A stretch of DNA of 64,000 bases from Fusarium oxysporum f. sp. lycopersici 4287 (lineage: Eukaryota > Ascomycota > Sordariomycetes > Hypocreales > Nectriaceae): the NCBI RefSeq assembly GCF_000149955.1, contig NC_030993.1, positions 434,125 through 498,124 of the forward strand, given 5' to 3'. Position numbers and translations under genes: made by a program. Below the pieces are notes generated by a model that was not told the origin of the DNA, made no database searches, and saw only the letters and a program-made list of their open reading frames with translations. How positions within the stretch are numbered: the first letter of the stretch is position 1; every line of letters starts with the position of its first letter. Shown one piece after another: positions 1 through 10,744 of the stretch.

Positions 1-330
1 ATTGGGTGACGACGCAGATCAAGGTTAGGGCTCCTCAGGCGCTTTTAGTGCCCTGCAAGGTCGATTAGTTAGGTTAGATAAGTTTATTGTCTCAGTGTGA
101 GCATTTTATGAGGTCAAGCTAGTCTATGATAGCGGTCATATGGTGACGCCATGATCTCACTTCCAAGTTTTCGGGCAGATAAGCGATGGGTCCAGTCTGT
201 TGGTAAATATGGGTCGTGGACCCGAAGCCAAGGCGCTGGGTCATTCTTCTTTCTGCCATAACAAGAGTCTTGGTATTCTTCACATCCTAGCCATTTATAA
301 TTATAATCTCTGTATTAAATCTCTTCAAAT

Positions 331-645
331 ATGGCTCCAGTCTCAACACCTCAACCAACTGCTCAGCCTGCAGATATAAATCAGCAGGGATACACCCCCG
401 AGTCCATGGAAATGGTTCAACCACGAGCAGACGAGCCTACAGGTATGTTTTGGCAATATTCCAAGTTTGAAATTGTTATAAAGAGCTAATAATTCGCTCG
501 TTTAGATACACAGCAGCTTCAAGGAAACCCGGAGCCTGAGCTCAGTCTAAGAGGCGGTGAAGACTGTGACGGCTGGTGTCGTGGCCGATTCTGCTTTATT
601 ATTCCCTGCCCTATACCTATCAAGTGTTGCTTCATTCCCCTATGA
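331..645 (+). CDS. Small protein with Cys-rich hydrophobic tail (83 aa, two exons)
   Basis: Two exons, 331-442 and 506-645, are joined across a 63-nt intron with a GTATGT donor and TTTAG acceptor; the phases match and give 83 aa. The first 48 residues are polar and rich in Pro and Gln. After a GG-acidic linker the last 30 residues hold six Cys in a hydrophobic stretch (C-x3-C, C, C, CC) ending in FIPL. There is no N-terminal signal peptide, so a lipidated or membrane-attached tail is possible by analogy with other Cys-tail microproteins; that is inference. I do not recognise a named family. The gene is too short for most ORF cut-offs, and the intron and phase agreement are the main support. 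It lies 412 bp upstream of the HET gene on the same strand. Confidence 0.55.
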
Positions 646-1057
646 TCAGATGCCTCTTTCTTTTTTCTTCTTTCTTTCTTTTTAATTAGTGTTGGGATAG
701 GTATACTGTTGACAATTTCACGACTTGCGCTCTATATCTTGAGGATTACTTTCATTATTATCTAGCTTCGTACTTCACTGGGTAATGTGTACTTGACTTA
801 ATCCACAAGACCTGTAACCATGATCTCTACTATCAACATGTGTTTCCAAGCTATCAAATATAGAGAAGATTGACTAAAGGCTGATGCGTCGTATCTACTG
901 ATCTACCGTCAATCTGACAGGGATTCAAGGCGCCTTTCCGATTCGCTATCCCGACTCCATTTTAAGCGCCGATGTCTGACACGCGGACAACATCATGGGG
1001 AACAAGACATGGGTGCTCATATTCTCACATATCATCTCTTAATTACAATGATCCGGG
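646..1057. other. Intergenic, small Cys-tail gene to HET gene
   Basis: It contains a CT-rich stretch near 660-690 just after the upstream stop codon and otherwise no coding signal I can support. It presumably carries the HET gene promoter. The 330 bases before the small gene likewise show nothing recognisable. Confidence 0.4.
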
Positions 1058-3328
1058 ATGGCATCGCGTTTCTTGTATCTCCCCTTACATGGTGACGAGA
1101 TCCGCGTTCTCAAGATCGAGCCCATTGAGGACATAACCAGCACCACCAAGCGCCATCCAATAATATGCTCACTTGAACATGTTTCTTTGCCAGCGGCAGG
1201 ACAAGAATCTTCCTCCCAACAGTTCAAAGGGACCGGAAGAACGTGGCCTGAGCTTTCTGTGACACCCGACACCAATGCGCTCTTCAAGAATGGCAAAGAT
1301 CCGCATGCATGTGAAGACAGCACGAGCTCTACAAGTGAAGAAGTTCTCACTGCTGAAGATGATCTACAATGGAGACACGAATGGGGCGATTTTATTGCTT
1401 TGTCATATGTATGGGGATATCCAAAGAGAAAAGAAGGAGAGCCTCCGTATCTCATCACGGTTGACGGCGTTGCTTTTGAAGTTGGACCAAACTTGTACTT
1501 TGCTCTGACGCAACTGAGTCGAAGTATGAGAATTCTACAAGGGTTCAAAGTCTGGATCGATGCAATATGTATTAACCAGGCTGATCTTGATGAGCGCAGC
1601 CAGCAAGTCACTCGAATGCGTGATATTTACCAGTCAGCGTGGCAGGTAGTGATATGGCTCGGCCCAAAAGAGCACGATAGCTCACTGGCTATATCAGCGC
1701 TGTACTGGTTAGCCTGTGAGTCAGAACGAGAGAAGCCAATGGAGAGCTTCTACTATGAAGAGTTCTCGGTTGACTTGCGCCCTCTCGTTATCATATGGCC
1801 CAGATACAAAAGTTCGATGAAGAAGGATGTTTACAGGGCACTATTTCACTTTTTCACAAGGCCATATTGGCGCCGAATGTGGATAGTACAAGAAGTCGCA
1901 ATGGGCAACATGAACAGTCCTGTTCTTTGCGGCGAAGCATGTATTTCATGGATTGATCTTTACAAAGCTGTGGGCATAATCGCTGCAGATGAGTCGAGAT
2001 TCGGCCGCGAAATTCTTGAGACTGTTCAACCTCGTATCCTGCCAGCATGGTCATTTGAGTTCGCCCGAGACAGACTCCTGCATGAAAGAACTTGGGCGCC
2101 GGAACGAATGTGGAAGATTCATCAGACCATGACGAAGATCCAAAACAACCAAAGGGTTACGTCTACATCAGCTGAATGGGGAGAGCTTGTACGAGCACTG
2201 AATCTTGCGCGTGATTCCCTTGTTACGGAAGAGAAGGATAGGGTTTATGGTATTCTCGGTATCAAAGCCATTGCCGATAGGGTTCATATCGAACCCGACT
2301 ATAAACTGTCCCTATCAGCCATTTATACCAACTTTACAGAGGAGCTCTTGTCGAAAGGAGATCTGAACATTCTCCGCCTAGCTTCTGGTCATGGTGGCTA
2401 TATCCCGTTCAAGAGAACCTCAGATAATCTGCCTCCACCTGTGCGAAATCGCTCTATCGCACCGGTTTTACTATCCATGCTTGATACTGTTACCAGACTA
2501 CAGGATAAGACTCCGGTTGGGATGCCTTGTGAGCATAACCTTTCTTCTTGGGCGATATGCTGGTCCTGCTCACCGGCGCCAACTGCACAGCTTCGAGGGA
2601 TGTACCAAGCGGACAGAAATCTTGGTTCTGCGATGCCAATGCCAGTGATTACAAATAAGGCTCTCACCGTGAAAGGGATCGTTATAGATACCATCACTTC
2701 ATTGAGCGCATTCCATATCGACGAATGCAATGACCGCTTTCCTGACAGCAGCCTTGCCTCGAATTGCAATATCTACGGAGACATAGAGCAAACACGAGAG
2801 GCGCTGTGGCGGACTATAGTGGCTGATACAATTGCAGAAGAGAGCGATCGGGCACCAGAGACTTACTCGTGGCTTCTTGATCACAAGCTATGGCAAAGAG
2901 GCGTTGCTGGCGTGTACACGTATGGGTTCGGGCTGCATGACTTTATGGCACGAAATCAACATCTCCGTCTATGCGGTTACACTTTGGAGCAGTTGATATT
3001 TGGGCACAAAAAATGGCTTACGAAATTGAGGATGACTGTTGGTGATAATTACTATAACTCAACGGAGACGCAGCGGGAGGCTTTGTCGTGGGCGATTAAT
3101 GCGATGGCGTGGAGACGATTGTTTGGGACGCAGAATGGCAGAATGGGATTGGGGACATGTGCAGCCGAGATCAACGATAAAATTGTTCTCTTGAGAGGTT
3201 GCAATACGCCACTTATCCTCCGAGAATTCAACGGAGGCTGGAAGCTCATCGGGGAGTGTTATACTCATGGCGTTATGTACGGCGAAGTAACAGCCAAGGA
3301 GGATGAACTTGTAGATATCACGATTTAA
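1058..3328 (+). CDS. HET-domain (heterokaryon incompatibility) protein, 756 aa
   Basis: A single uninterrupted exon of 756 codons. The HET domain (PF06985 type) begins near residue 112 with FIALSYVWG, continues with WIDAICINQ near 166 and ends with RPYWRRMWIVQEV near 270. These are the three standard HET blocks. The C-terminal part has the usual family ending, with a GCNTPLILRE strand and the GECYTHGVMYGE motif near the stop. HET-domain proteins mediate non-self recognition and cell death after fusion of incompatible hyphae; the partner of this one cannot be read from sequence. No NACHT or WD repeats are attached. It converges on the ferric reductase gene with only 65 bp between the stops. 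Intact and full length for the family. Confidence 0.93.
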   Translation: MASRFLYLPLHGDEIRVLKIEPIEDITSTTKRHPIICSLEHVSLPAAGQESSSQQFKGTGRTWPELSVTPDTNALFKNGKDPHACEDSTSSTSEEVLTAEDDLQWRHEWGDFIALSYVWGYPKRKEGEPPYLITVDGVAFEVGPNLYFALTQLSRSMRILQGFKVWIDAICINQADLDERSQQVTRMRDIYQSAWQVVIWLGPKEHDSSLAISALYWLACESEREKPMESFYYEEFSVDLRPLVIIWPRYKSSMKKDVYRALFHFFTRPYWRRMWIVQEVAMGNMNSPVLCGEACISWIDLYKAVGIIAADESRFGREILETVQPRILPAWSFEFARDRLLHERTWAPERMWKIHQTMTKIQNNQRVTSTSAEWGELVRALNLARDSLVTEEKDRVYGILGIKAIADRVHIEPDYKLSLSAIYTNFTEELLSKGDLNILRLASGHGGYIPFKRTSDNLPPPVRNRSIAPVLLSMLDTVTRLQDKTPVGMPCEHNLSSWAICWSCSPAPTAQLRGMYQADRNLGSAMPMPVITNKALTVKGIVIDTITSLSAFHIDECNDRFPDSSLASNCNIYGDIEQTREALWRTIVADTIAEESDRAPETYSWLLDHKLWQRGVAGVYTYGFGLHDFMARNQHLRLCGYTLEQLIFGHKKWLTKLRMTVGDNYYNSTETQREALSWAINAMAWRRLFGTQNGRMGLGTCAAEINDKIVLLRGCNTPLILREFNGGWKLIGECYTHGVMYGEVTAKEDELVDITI

Positions 3329-3393
3329 CGACCAGTAGCATAATGAGTATCATGAACATATCTATATGAAGTCTAACGCCTGAATGTACTCTA

Positions 3394-5874
3394 TCACCAC
3401 TGAAAACTCTCCTCGAAGTACTCTACCCTCATAACTCCATTTCTTAACAAATCAGCAACTGTCTTTCGCGCATCGTCCGCCATCTGCGCCGGTCCACACG
3501 CCACAATCGCGAGACTCTCACCCAATATCTCTTCACTTCTCCTCCTCACCACATCCGAAGCATCTATCCTTCCTCTTCGCAAGGTAACCTGCGACGGCCA
3601 CTCGCTTAGTTCATCCTGCGGTGTATGTGTCGTAAGATGTATCTCAACGCTGAGATTTGTGCTTCCCAAAGCATCAGCAATGTCTGTTTGTAGGACATCA
3701 AGTGCGAAGGCAGGTTCGCGAACGGCCCAGTGAATTTTCACGGAGCGAGGGGCCGTTGAGCCGGTGAGGAGTTGGAGGTATGATAGGGGAACAACGATGC
3801 CGCTGCCACCGACGATGAAGGTTACGTTGTCGAAGAGATGAAGGGGACGAGTGTGACCATACGGACCGTCGATGAGGACGCGAAGGGGGACACTTTTTGG
3901 CCAGACTGCTGACGCGGTGTCGCGAAGTCTGGAAGTGAAGCCGTCGTAGGGACGTATTAGAAATGTCATTGTGCGAGAGTCGCTGAGTATGTCTTGTGAG
4001 TCAACGGGTTCAGAGCTTTGCTCAGCAACAGTGCCGTCGAGGAGAGGAACTTGTTCGCCAAGGAGCTTCGAAGCACGTTGGCCTTCATCTGTGACCATTG
4101 CCACGGTAAAGGGGTGACTTTCCCAGCATCGAGGTCCGTTGAGAACATGGATGTAGTAGAATGTTCCTGGAGCTGGTTTGTACAGACTGCTTGACCAGGG
4201 AACGACAAGTCTAACAATGTTGGAGGATGGATGGTAAATGGAAGTGGCCCATGTATCCCAGAGTTTGGGGTTGAAAGCTGCGATGCGTAGAGCTCGGATG
4301 ACGCGGTCACCGACCCAGATGAAGCAGGGGACCCAGAAGAATATGTCGTATTCGCCTTGAAAGATGGAGACATGACTATTTTGTTAGTGAAGCTTGTTGC
4401 GAGTGAGAGTATTGGACTTACGCAAGCATTGTGATGAGGAGGATTATTGACATGATAATATGTACGACCAAGAATAACTCGTACTGCTGACGTCGGATCC
4501 AGTAGAAAGATGCCCCCACGAGAAGAGACATGACGATGGTTGCCTGGGCATGTCAGATAAAATTGCCAGCCAACAATGGGAGAAAACATACCACTTCGCC
4601 AACCCACCAGAACATATAGTTCCACCAGAATAGATAATACTCCCAGCCTCCCTCTAATACATAGTTAGCATGAAAATAGTCCACAACAAGAGGTATAACG
4701 AACCCAAGACAATCAACCAGGTATACCCGATAGAGTGAACAATTGCTTGAAGAGTTGCAATTCGCGCAACCCATCGATGAAAGTTATTGTACGTTCCAAA
4801 GTCCCAACCAGTTAGCCACATGAGGAGATTATTCCTCATACCAAAGAGCCAAATCACTGGGAAGTTGGCCCACGAGATAATACCCGTGCGATCTGAGACA
4901 TAACGAAGAAGCTGTTTCGCCGTCGATGGAAAGCTGCAGCAATGTGAGTCCCGAGCCATTATTAACCAAGGACGATTGGTACTTACTACATATTGACTGG
5001 CACGATTCTGTATCCAAGGATGCTCAACGCGATGTTGAGAAGGAGGAAAGCAAACAAGGTCCAAGACTGTATCTGGGGAGGGACAGTTCCCCAGCCGACT
5101 TTCTGCGCGCATCGATCTCCAATAAAAGCTGGGACAGCGATGCGGTTAAGTGCCCAATTGTAAAAGTTCCAGAGTCGGCCGCCGGACTTTGGAGAATAGT
5201 TGCGAAGCATTTGCAGATTGGCGATATGAAGGATTGCGTGGTTCAAGACGCCGATAGCTACTACGACGATCCAGAAGGTGATCATGGCGCGCCTATTAAT
5301 ATTTAGCACTCTGGCTGACATACCCGAGGATGTTCCTACCCGTAGACATCATGGTAAGTATACGTATACGCCACAGAGTCCTGCATCACAATCAGTTTCG
5401 CTCAACCTTCACTCTCAGATTACCTACCAAAGTATCCCACCAGATCCCAAACCAATGCTCAGAAGGCACGACAACCTCTCTAAACAAAACACCCTCATCC
5501 GTCTCATTCTGCTCAAATCTTCTCACTCCCTTGACATCTTCGGCTGTATAATTCGAAATCACGTCAAACGGCGGTAAAACAATATGCGCCTGCTCCCGAC
5601 ACGTCTCATTGTACGGCCCCAGCCCTACCTCTCTCGCTCCAGGCGTGCAATATACATCAACACACAAATACAATGATAATATTGCTTTGGGGCTGTAGCA
5701 GGTTTTGGTAAAACCCGTTTGGTTCCGCAGCACGTCGTCGAAATGCACGGGCTTTAGGCAGGCGAAACACGCGTCGTAGCATACCCGCTCAGGAGATCTG
5801 TCCTCGGCTGCAAGGGAAAGCGTCCATAGTGAGAGATTGATGAGCAGCGCGCCCAGAGAAGGTGCGAATTTCAT
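3394..5874 (-). CDS. Ferric/cupric reductase transmembrane component, FAD/NADPH-dependent (731 aa, six exons)
   Basis: My model is complement(3394-4375, 4422-4543, 4592-4653, 4704-4933, 4987-5335, 5424-5874); all phases close to 731 aa. A signal peptide is followed by a Cys-containing ectodomain, then a multi-span ferric-reductase domain with two pairs of heme histidines, each pair 14 residues apart (FHRWVARI...VHS and VVHII...LAH). The cytosolic part has the FAD motif HPFT near residue 490, a nucleotide-binding [12 protein letters not shown] near 587 and CGPAQMADD near 698. This matches FRE-type plasma-membrane metalloreductases, which reduce Fe3+ or Cu2+ before uptake. The intron at 4654-4703 uses a weak GTTCGT donor. 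No permease or multicopper oxidase gene is adjacent, so a role in high-affinity iron uptake is not proven by context. Confidence 0.9.
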
Positions 5875-7748
5875 GGCGCCGCCGCTGGGCTGATCAAAGA
5901 TAAAGAGAGGCAGGGGTTTAAGTTGAGCGGTTTATCAGATCTAAAATCATGATCAGATAAGAGCAAGACGTCACGTGTGATAGTGGAGCTTTCAAAAGTT
6001 CCAGGATCCGGTTTTACCCTCAGATGACTTGGTACCTTACGTATCCTCTGTATATGAAGGTTGCACTAGGCTAAATGGGGCTAGTTTATTGATCCAAATA
6101 TGTGGTAGTCTTAATAGTCGAATTCCTGCCTAATTGCTCGTTTTGATGACTAGTCAGACTACGCTACACCCATTGGGAATAGCTTCGTTTACTCTATGCT
6201 TTACCACTATCACTATTTCTAAACCCGTGTTCTACACTCTTCTGGCCCTGGATATCTCCATAAAGAGCAGCGATTACTTTCCTTGCATCATACCAATGTT
6301 CCTCGGAACTCCCAGTTCCCTGAGGGAATTCGTCAGACCAAGTTTTACCCATTGCTGGAGCATAGGAAGGAGACGTGGCTACCATGGTGATCTCCCTTGG
6401 GCAGGAGGCCTTGAAAAGGAAGGAGTGAGGTCACTGCGGTCTCTGAGGTGATCGATGACCAACGACTCTGAGACCAAAGGATCATCAACGCTTTATTAAA
6501 AGTCTTGGGCATTTTTGTACGCTTGATATTAGTTCTACTAAAGTTATAAATCATTATACTGGTTGATCTGGATGATCTGATCATAAGTTTTTATCAGCTC
6601 GTCGTGCTCGCTTATACTTTGTACTGCTCGCAAGTCTCGAACGCCAGTACGGCTACCGTAAGACACAATTTCTGTACTCCTTATTGAATCATAGGTGATC
6701 AAGTGATCACAATGAGCCTCGCCAAGTCCGACACTGCATTCAAGGTCTGCAAGGCAGAAATTGATCTCTTGTCTTCTAATGATGGATGGACCAGCCTACC
6801 AGAACGGCCCTCTATAGCCATTCTCCTCTTCGGCCGCTACAGCCTTGCATAGGTACCTAGGTATCCGTTTCTACCTCTTTTACTTAACCTTAAGATGACA
6901 GGCTAGACCTCAATGGCTAAGACCTTGACCACAACGCTGATAATAATGTTATACGCGATGCCGACTATCCTTGGAATTGCCCTGAATGTTGTTTACGCTG
7001 TAGAAATTGGCCAGGCATCTGGCTGGGGATAGCGCCACCAGGTGATCGCCCCAACGAAGCTGATCTGAACTCAATCCAATCCTGTCACGCTCTAGACATA
7101 TGAATAAGAAAAACCTCTCCCAAATGCATTAAGAACCCATCAGCTTTCCCTTGGAGAATGTCCAACCAGACGTCACAAAAAATGTAAAAAGAAAAAAGGT
7201 TAAAAAAAAGAATTAAAAAACAAGAGGCAAAATACACAGCTCTACGCACAGAGCGCTACCAAGATGATCTCGAGCCTCTAGTCTCGACCTCAGAACGGGC
7301 GACTGAGTTATCTGTGCTGGTTTAAGCTCTCATCCACAAGTCTCAACTGCAAATAGCACATCTGGCCCACAACTTGAACATTATACCACAATGCCTCACG
7401 AAAATAACAGCCCCATGATGTCAGTATAATCAGCCAAGAGGAAATGATATCTCAAAAACGACTGGCACTGTTCTAACAAAAGGGGCAAATCTTGTCTACA
7501 GTTCATACCCTCGCGAAGATTTGCGCCATAAGCTTATCGTTGAATACCTTTCGACGCCGCTCTATCTCACCTTTTCAGTTCAGTTTAGACATTTGAAGTT
7601 GGAACTAGCGGTCAATGGGAAAAGGGAATACACAGAAGGTAACTTTCAATTACTTAATAGTACATCAGGGCTAACAGACCTCGATATTTCAGGAAAGGTT
7701 CTTGTTATTATCTGCTACATTCAGGATCATATAAAAGAATTAGTGCCA
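5875..7748. other. Gene-poor interval with a dispersed repeat copy
   Basis: No convincing gene. It contains an A-rich tract at about 7170-7225 and, at 7323-7397, a segment that recurs in diverged form at 17669-17747. Short reading frames here (for example 6711-6848 and 6914-7033, the latter hydrophobic) have no family resemblance and are not called. The left end presumably carries the ferric reductase promoter. Confidence 0.45.
7323..7397. repeat. Dispersed repeat, copy A
   Basis: Begins TAAGCTCTCA and can be aligned over about 75 bp with the stretch at 17669-17747. Shared words include CTCAACTGC and CCACAACTTG versus CTCACAACTTGG. A weaker third copy is possible at 28081-28170. Origin unknown; a remnant of a short interspersed element is one possibility. 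Confidence 0.5.
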
Positions 7749-9203
7749 CTATGGTCCGCACCCTGGAGTCCAATCTGCTACATCATGAAAAGTCTGATAT
7801 TCCAGTGTTAAAGTCAGCCTATCTATGGAAGTCATGCAACGGAACTCAAGCTCTATGTCTTGAAGGTAATAGTGCACCGTGTGTCTCTTGAAAATTTCCA
7901 CCATCAGCAACCATCGTTCTCCACAGCCTGTACCACAGCCAGGATTGGAGCACCACAATATATGTTCGGTACTGCTATTGAGGATAGGGTGCTCATCAGT
8001 TTCGAAACTGAGGTTTGAGAGCCAGTTTATGGAATCTGGGCCACCATAAGACACGTTCATCCGAACGCGAAGTGTGACACAATTGTCCTCATAAACCCAG
8101 ATGTATCGTGCTCCACACTCATGACAAACGTAGCTGCGGTCAGGGCATCGATGCCTATAGTACGCTTGGTACCGATCTGAAAAATAACAATATTTTTCTA
8201 GGGTTATAAAAGATGCGATAGATTCCAGTTGGTCAGAGGCGTGTTGGCATAGTCCATCGCCGTTCAATTCTTGTAGTTGTTTTAATAAAAACGACTTTAT
8301 TTTCCTCATGTCGAGATCTTGTGGATCCTGTCGACGATGAATCTTCATCATGGGAAAAGTTCTGGAGTATTGGCTGCGTATACCTATGGCATTAGACCAA
8401 TATGTGATACGTGGATGAAATCTGTGGAGGCTTGGTGAATAGCGATACTTGTCATAGACTGAAATAATATGATCAGGATGGTCGCACGTGATATCTTCAT
8501 CCTGTTCTTCCAGTGCCTTTTTGATGGGTATTACTGGAATCTTGCTCGAGGTTTTGAGGTGCTCGCAAGCAGCAAAGTGACCCAGTAGCCCGACACAGCG
8601 ATTTTCCATTCGTCGATCTTGAGGGAATAAAAGCTCCGGGTGTGATTTGTCGCATCCAGTACATCTAACTGGCTTCCAGAGAGCTCTGAGTCTTTCTTCG
8701 AGCTTGCCCGAGTCGAAAAGTTTGCCGCAAGGACTGCATAGAGATCTGCGGCGGAATATCGTTTTAACCATACGAAGCTGTTCGAACCCGGTTTTCGTTA
8801 TGCAGTATTGTTCTTCGTTGCTTCGCAGCATTTCCAGCCGAAACGATTTGAATTCAAAACCGCCCAACAGATGACGAAGGATGCCACAGGTTTGGTGGAC
8901 CATGTAAAGAGAACTGTACGGCAAAAGTATCATGATTTGAAGTAGCAATTCTTGTGGGAGGCGCAGAAGTAATGAGATCTGCATCAGGGAGTTTTGAGGC
9001 TCCAGGGGTCCAAGAGACATCGATATCTCTCCACGCTCTTGTCCGGACGTAGCTAGTAGACAAGTTCCGGATTCCTTATCGTCAAAAAAAGGAACCTGGG
9101 ACGTGTCAGCCTTTCGCCGGAAACGATTTAACTGTCGTAGAGCCCATGGCAACGAGTAATGATGCTGTAGCCTGAAACATCTCTCCATATCCTCGGTGTC
9201 CAT
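7749..9203 (-). CDS. F-box protein with Cys-rich C-terminal region, 484 aa
   Basis: A single exon of 484 codons. An F-box-like segment lies near residues 77-120 (LLRLPQELLLQIMILLPYSS...). The body then carries paired Cys motifs: CSPCGKLF and CTGCDKSHPELLF in the middle, CHECGARYIW further on and CSNPGCGTGCGERW near the end, which suggest zinc binding. This arrangement is common in large, poorly characterised F-box-like families of Fusarium. F-box proteins recruit substrates to SCF ubiquitin ligases through SKP1; the substrate is unknown here. The start codon is the first ATG of the frame and is followed by a Met/acidic N-terminus. Nothing broken is visible. The motif assignment is by eye, and the F-box is diverged. 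Confidence 0.75.
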   Translation of the reverse strand: MDTEDMERCFRLQHHYSLPWALRQLNRFRRKADTSQVPFFDDKESGTCLLATSGQERGEISMSLGPLEPQNSLMQISLLLRLPQELLLQIMILLPYSSLYMVHQTCGILRHLLGGFEFKSFRLEMLRSNEEQYCITKTGFEQLRMVKTIFRRRSLCSPCGKLFDSGKLEERLRALWKPVRCTGCDKSHPELLFPQDRRMENRCVGLLGHFAACEHLKTSSKIPVIPIKKALEEQDEDITCDHPDHIISVYDKYRYSPSLHRFHPRITYWSNAIGIRSQYSRTFPMMKIHRRQDPQDLDMRKIKSFLLKQLQELNGDGLCQHASDQLESIASFITLEKYCYFSDRYQAYYRHRCPDRSYVCHECGARYIWVYEDNCVTLRVRMNVSYGGPDSINWLSNLSFETDEHPILNSSTEHILWCSNPGCGTGCGERWLLMVEIFKRHTVHYYLQDIELEFRCMTSIDRLTLTLEYQTFHDVADWTPGCGP

Positions 9204-10208
9204 TTTGGGAATTTTTAGCTAGGCACATAAGATAAGGTGAAAAAAAGCATGACGGAGATGTTGCAACTAGCATTATTTATAGAGCCACTGGGCGGGCTTT
9301 GTGTAATAAACTTTTACATGTGAACACTGATTGTGAAAAGTCGAATGAGTCCATCTTTTAGGTTTTCTTTTAGCATTCATGCTGTGGTAATTGGTCAGGC
9401 ATTTTGGTATAATATATAAATAGTGAACTGGATGTGTTACTCGCAGTTGAGACCTGTGGTGTAAACTATATATATGCGCATACAAACCTTATACTAGCTG
9501 AGACTTGTGGCTGAGAGCTTATATCACCAGATTGAACTTAGTAAACGTTCTACAAAGCCTAAGCATACTAGAGTTTTTGTACCGAGCAGACAATTCGTTT
9601 GCAGGATGTAGCATGTAAAGCTTTCTAATAAAGTGCATTCTTAAGATTTGCTTGAGTTAAACAACCGTAAGCTGCTAAAACCCGATCTTAGACTAGATTA
9701 TTTTAGCACCCTCACTCAATGTCAGAGGTTTTCTTACTCACTGGGGGTGGTTATCCTTGACTTGCCTTTGTCAAGCCCTCACAGTCACAGCAGCGACACC
9801 ATCAACAACAGCGACACCATCAACAACAGCGACACCATCAACAACAGCGACACCATCAACAACAGCGACACCATCAACAACAGCGACACCATCAACAACA
9901 GCGACACCATCAACAGCAGCAGCAGCAATAATGAGCTTCGAGGCTGTACCAGACTTGGCGGTTGAGCACTTGACCGGCGTCGGTCACTTGGTGATATTAG
10001 CCAAGAAGGCGGCCAAGGCCTTCACTCCCTTGAGCAGATCACGGTGAGCCCAAGCAACGAGCCCAGCCAAGCTTTTAAAAGAATCCCGGTAGCTACAATA
10101 AGATGCCGTACTGGAAGTTGGAGTAGTATTAAACGATTATGCCAAAATTATAGGTTTCATCACTGGTCTATAGCAAGCAGGAGTATACCAAATTATATAT
10201 GTATCACC
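9204..10208. other. Intergenic containing an 18-bp minisatellite
   Basis: AT-rich sequence from 9273 to about 9650, then the tandem array at 9792-9917. Reading frames through the array start at non-ATG codons and match no family, so no gene is called. Confidence 0.45.
9792..9917 (+). repeat. 18-bp tandem repeat, seven copies
   Basis: Seven nearly perfect head-to-tail copies of AGCGACACCATCAACAAC, the last copy ending AGC and running into an AGC trinucleotide stretch. The unit length is a multiple of three, so one frame would encode repeated Ala-Thr-Pro-Ser-Thr-Thr and another Ser-Asp-Thr-Ile-Asn-Asn. No ATG-started gene includes it convincingly. Confidence 0.9.
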
Positions 10209-10744
10209 TTATCTTATCATGACTTTTTCTCTGTATGCCTCGCCATCATGTACAAGGTCCCAAATCTCACCATTCATAACACCAAGGACGAACCTATCAC
10301 CAACGAGGATAAATATTCTTTCTGGCAATCCCTCCATATCACCCTTTGTTACCTCTTTGACCACAAAAGGTATGCTGGCCCCTTCAACAACAAAAACCTC
10401 ATCACCCACCTGGGCCTTATCATATACAAGGCTAATTCATCCAGTGTTAAGACGCACAGTCTTTTCCCGTTGCAACGCTTAAGGATCTATATAACATATC
10501 TTTTGAAACTCCCTAGACCTTTGAAAATCTCTATTAGCTGCATTCTTTCGCCATCGTTGGTATTCGGATCTCCAAAATATCCCCATAGACTATCGACGTT
10601 ATCAAAGACCTCCCCGTTATATCTTCTGACGTAAGTTGTAGCGTCTTTCGCAACCTCGGGGTACACCACAGTATCGAATATTAGAGTCCTGATAAACAGA
10701 GATAGAGGTCTTAGGCCGCTATCCCATTTATAAGCTTCCTCCAT
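10209..10744 (-). pseudogene. Relic of a HET-family C-terminus
   Basis: Read on the minus strand, 10744-10487 is open and ends in a TAG. Translation resumes in the same frame with CNGKRLCVLT, which corresponds to the region just before the usual family ending. It then shifts frame near 10435 to give VGDEVFVVEGASIPFVV and, after a spacer, FILVGDRFVLGVMNGE. This is the same order of motifs as the end of the intact HET gene at 1058-3328 (DKIVLLRGCNTPLILRE followed by LIGECYTHGVMYGE). The relic therefore carries at least one stop and one frameshift, and no HET-domain N-terminus is recognisable upstream. The adjoining AT-rich tract may be the rest of the gene, mutated beyond recognition. Confidence 0.65.

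Noticed and set aside
1..60. TTAGGG-like word near the left edge, considered as a telomere
   Set aside because: A single TTAGGG without tandem repeats.
6914..7033. 39-codon hydrophobic frame (MAKTLTTTLIIMLYAMPTIL)
   Set aside because: Looks like a membrane segment, but nothing ties it to a gene and no flanking exon is visible.
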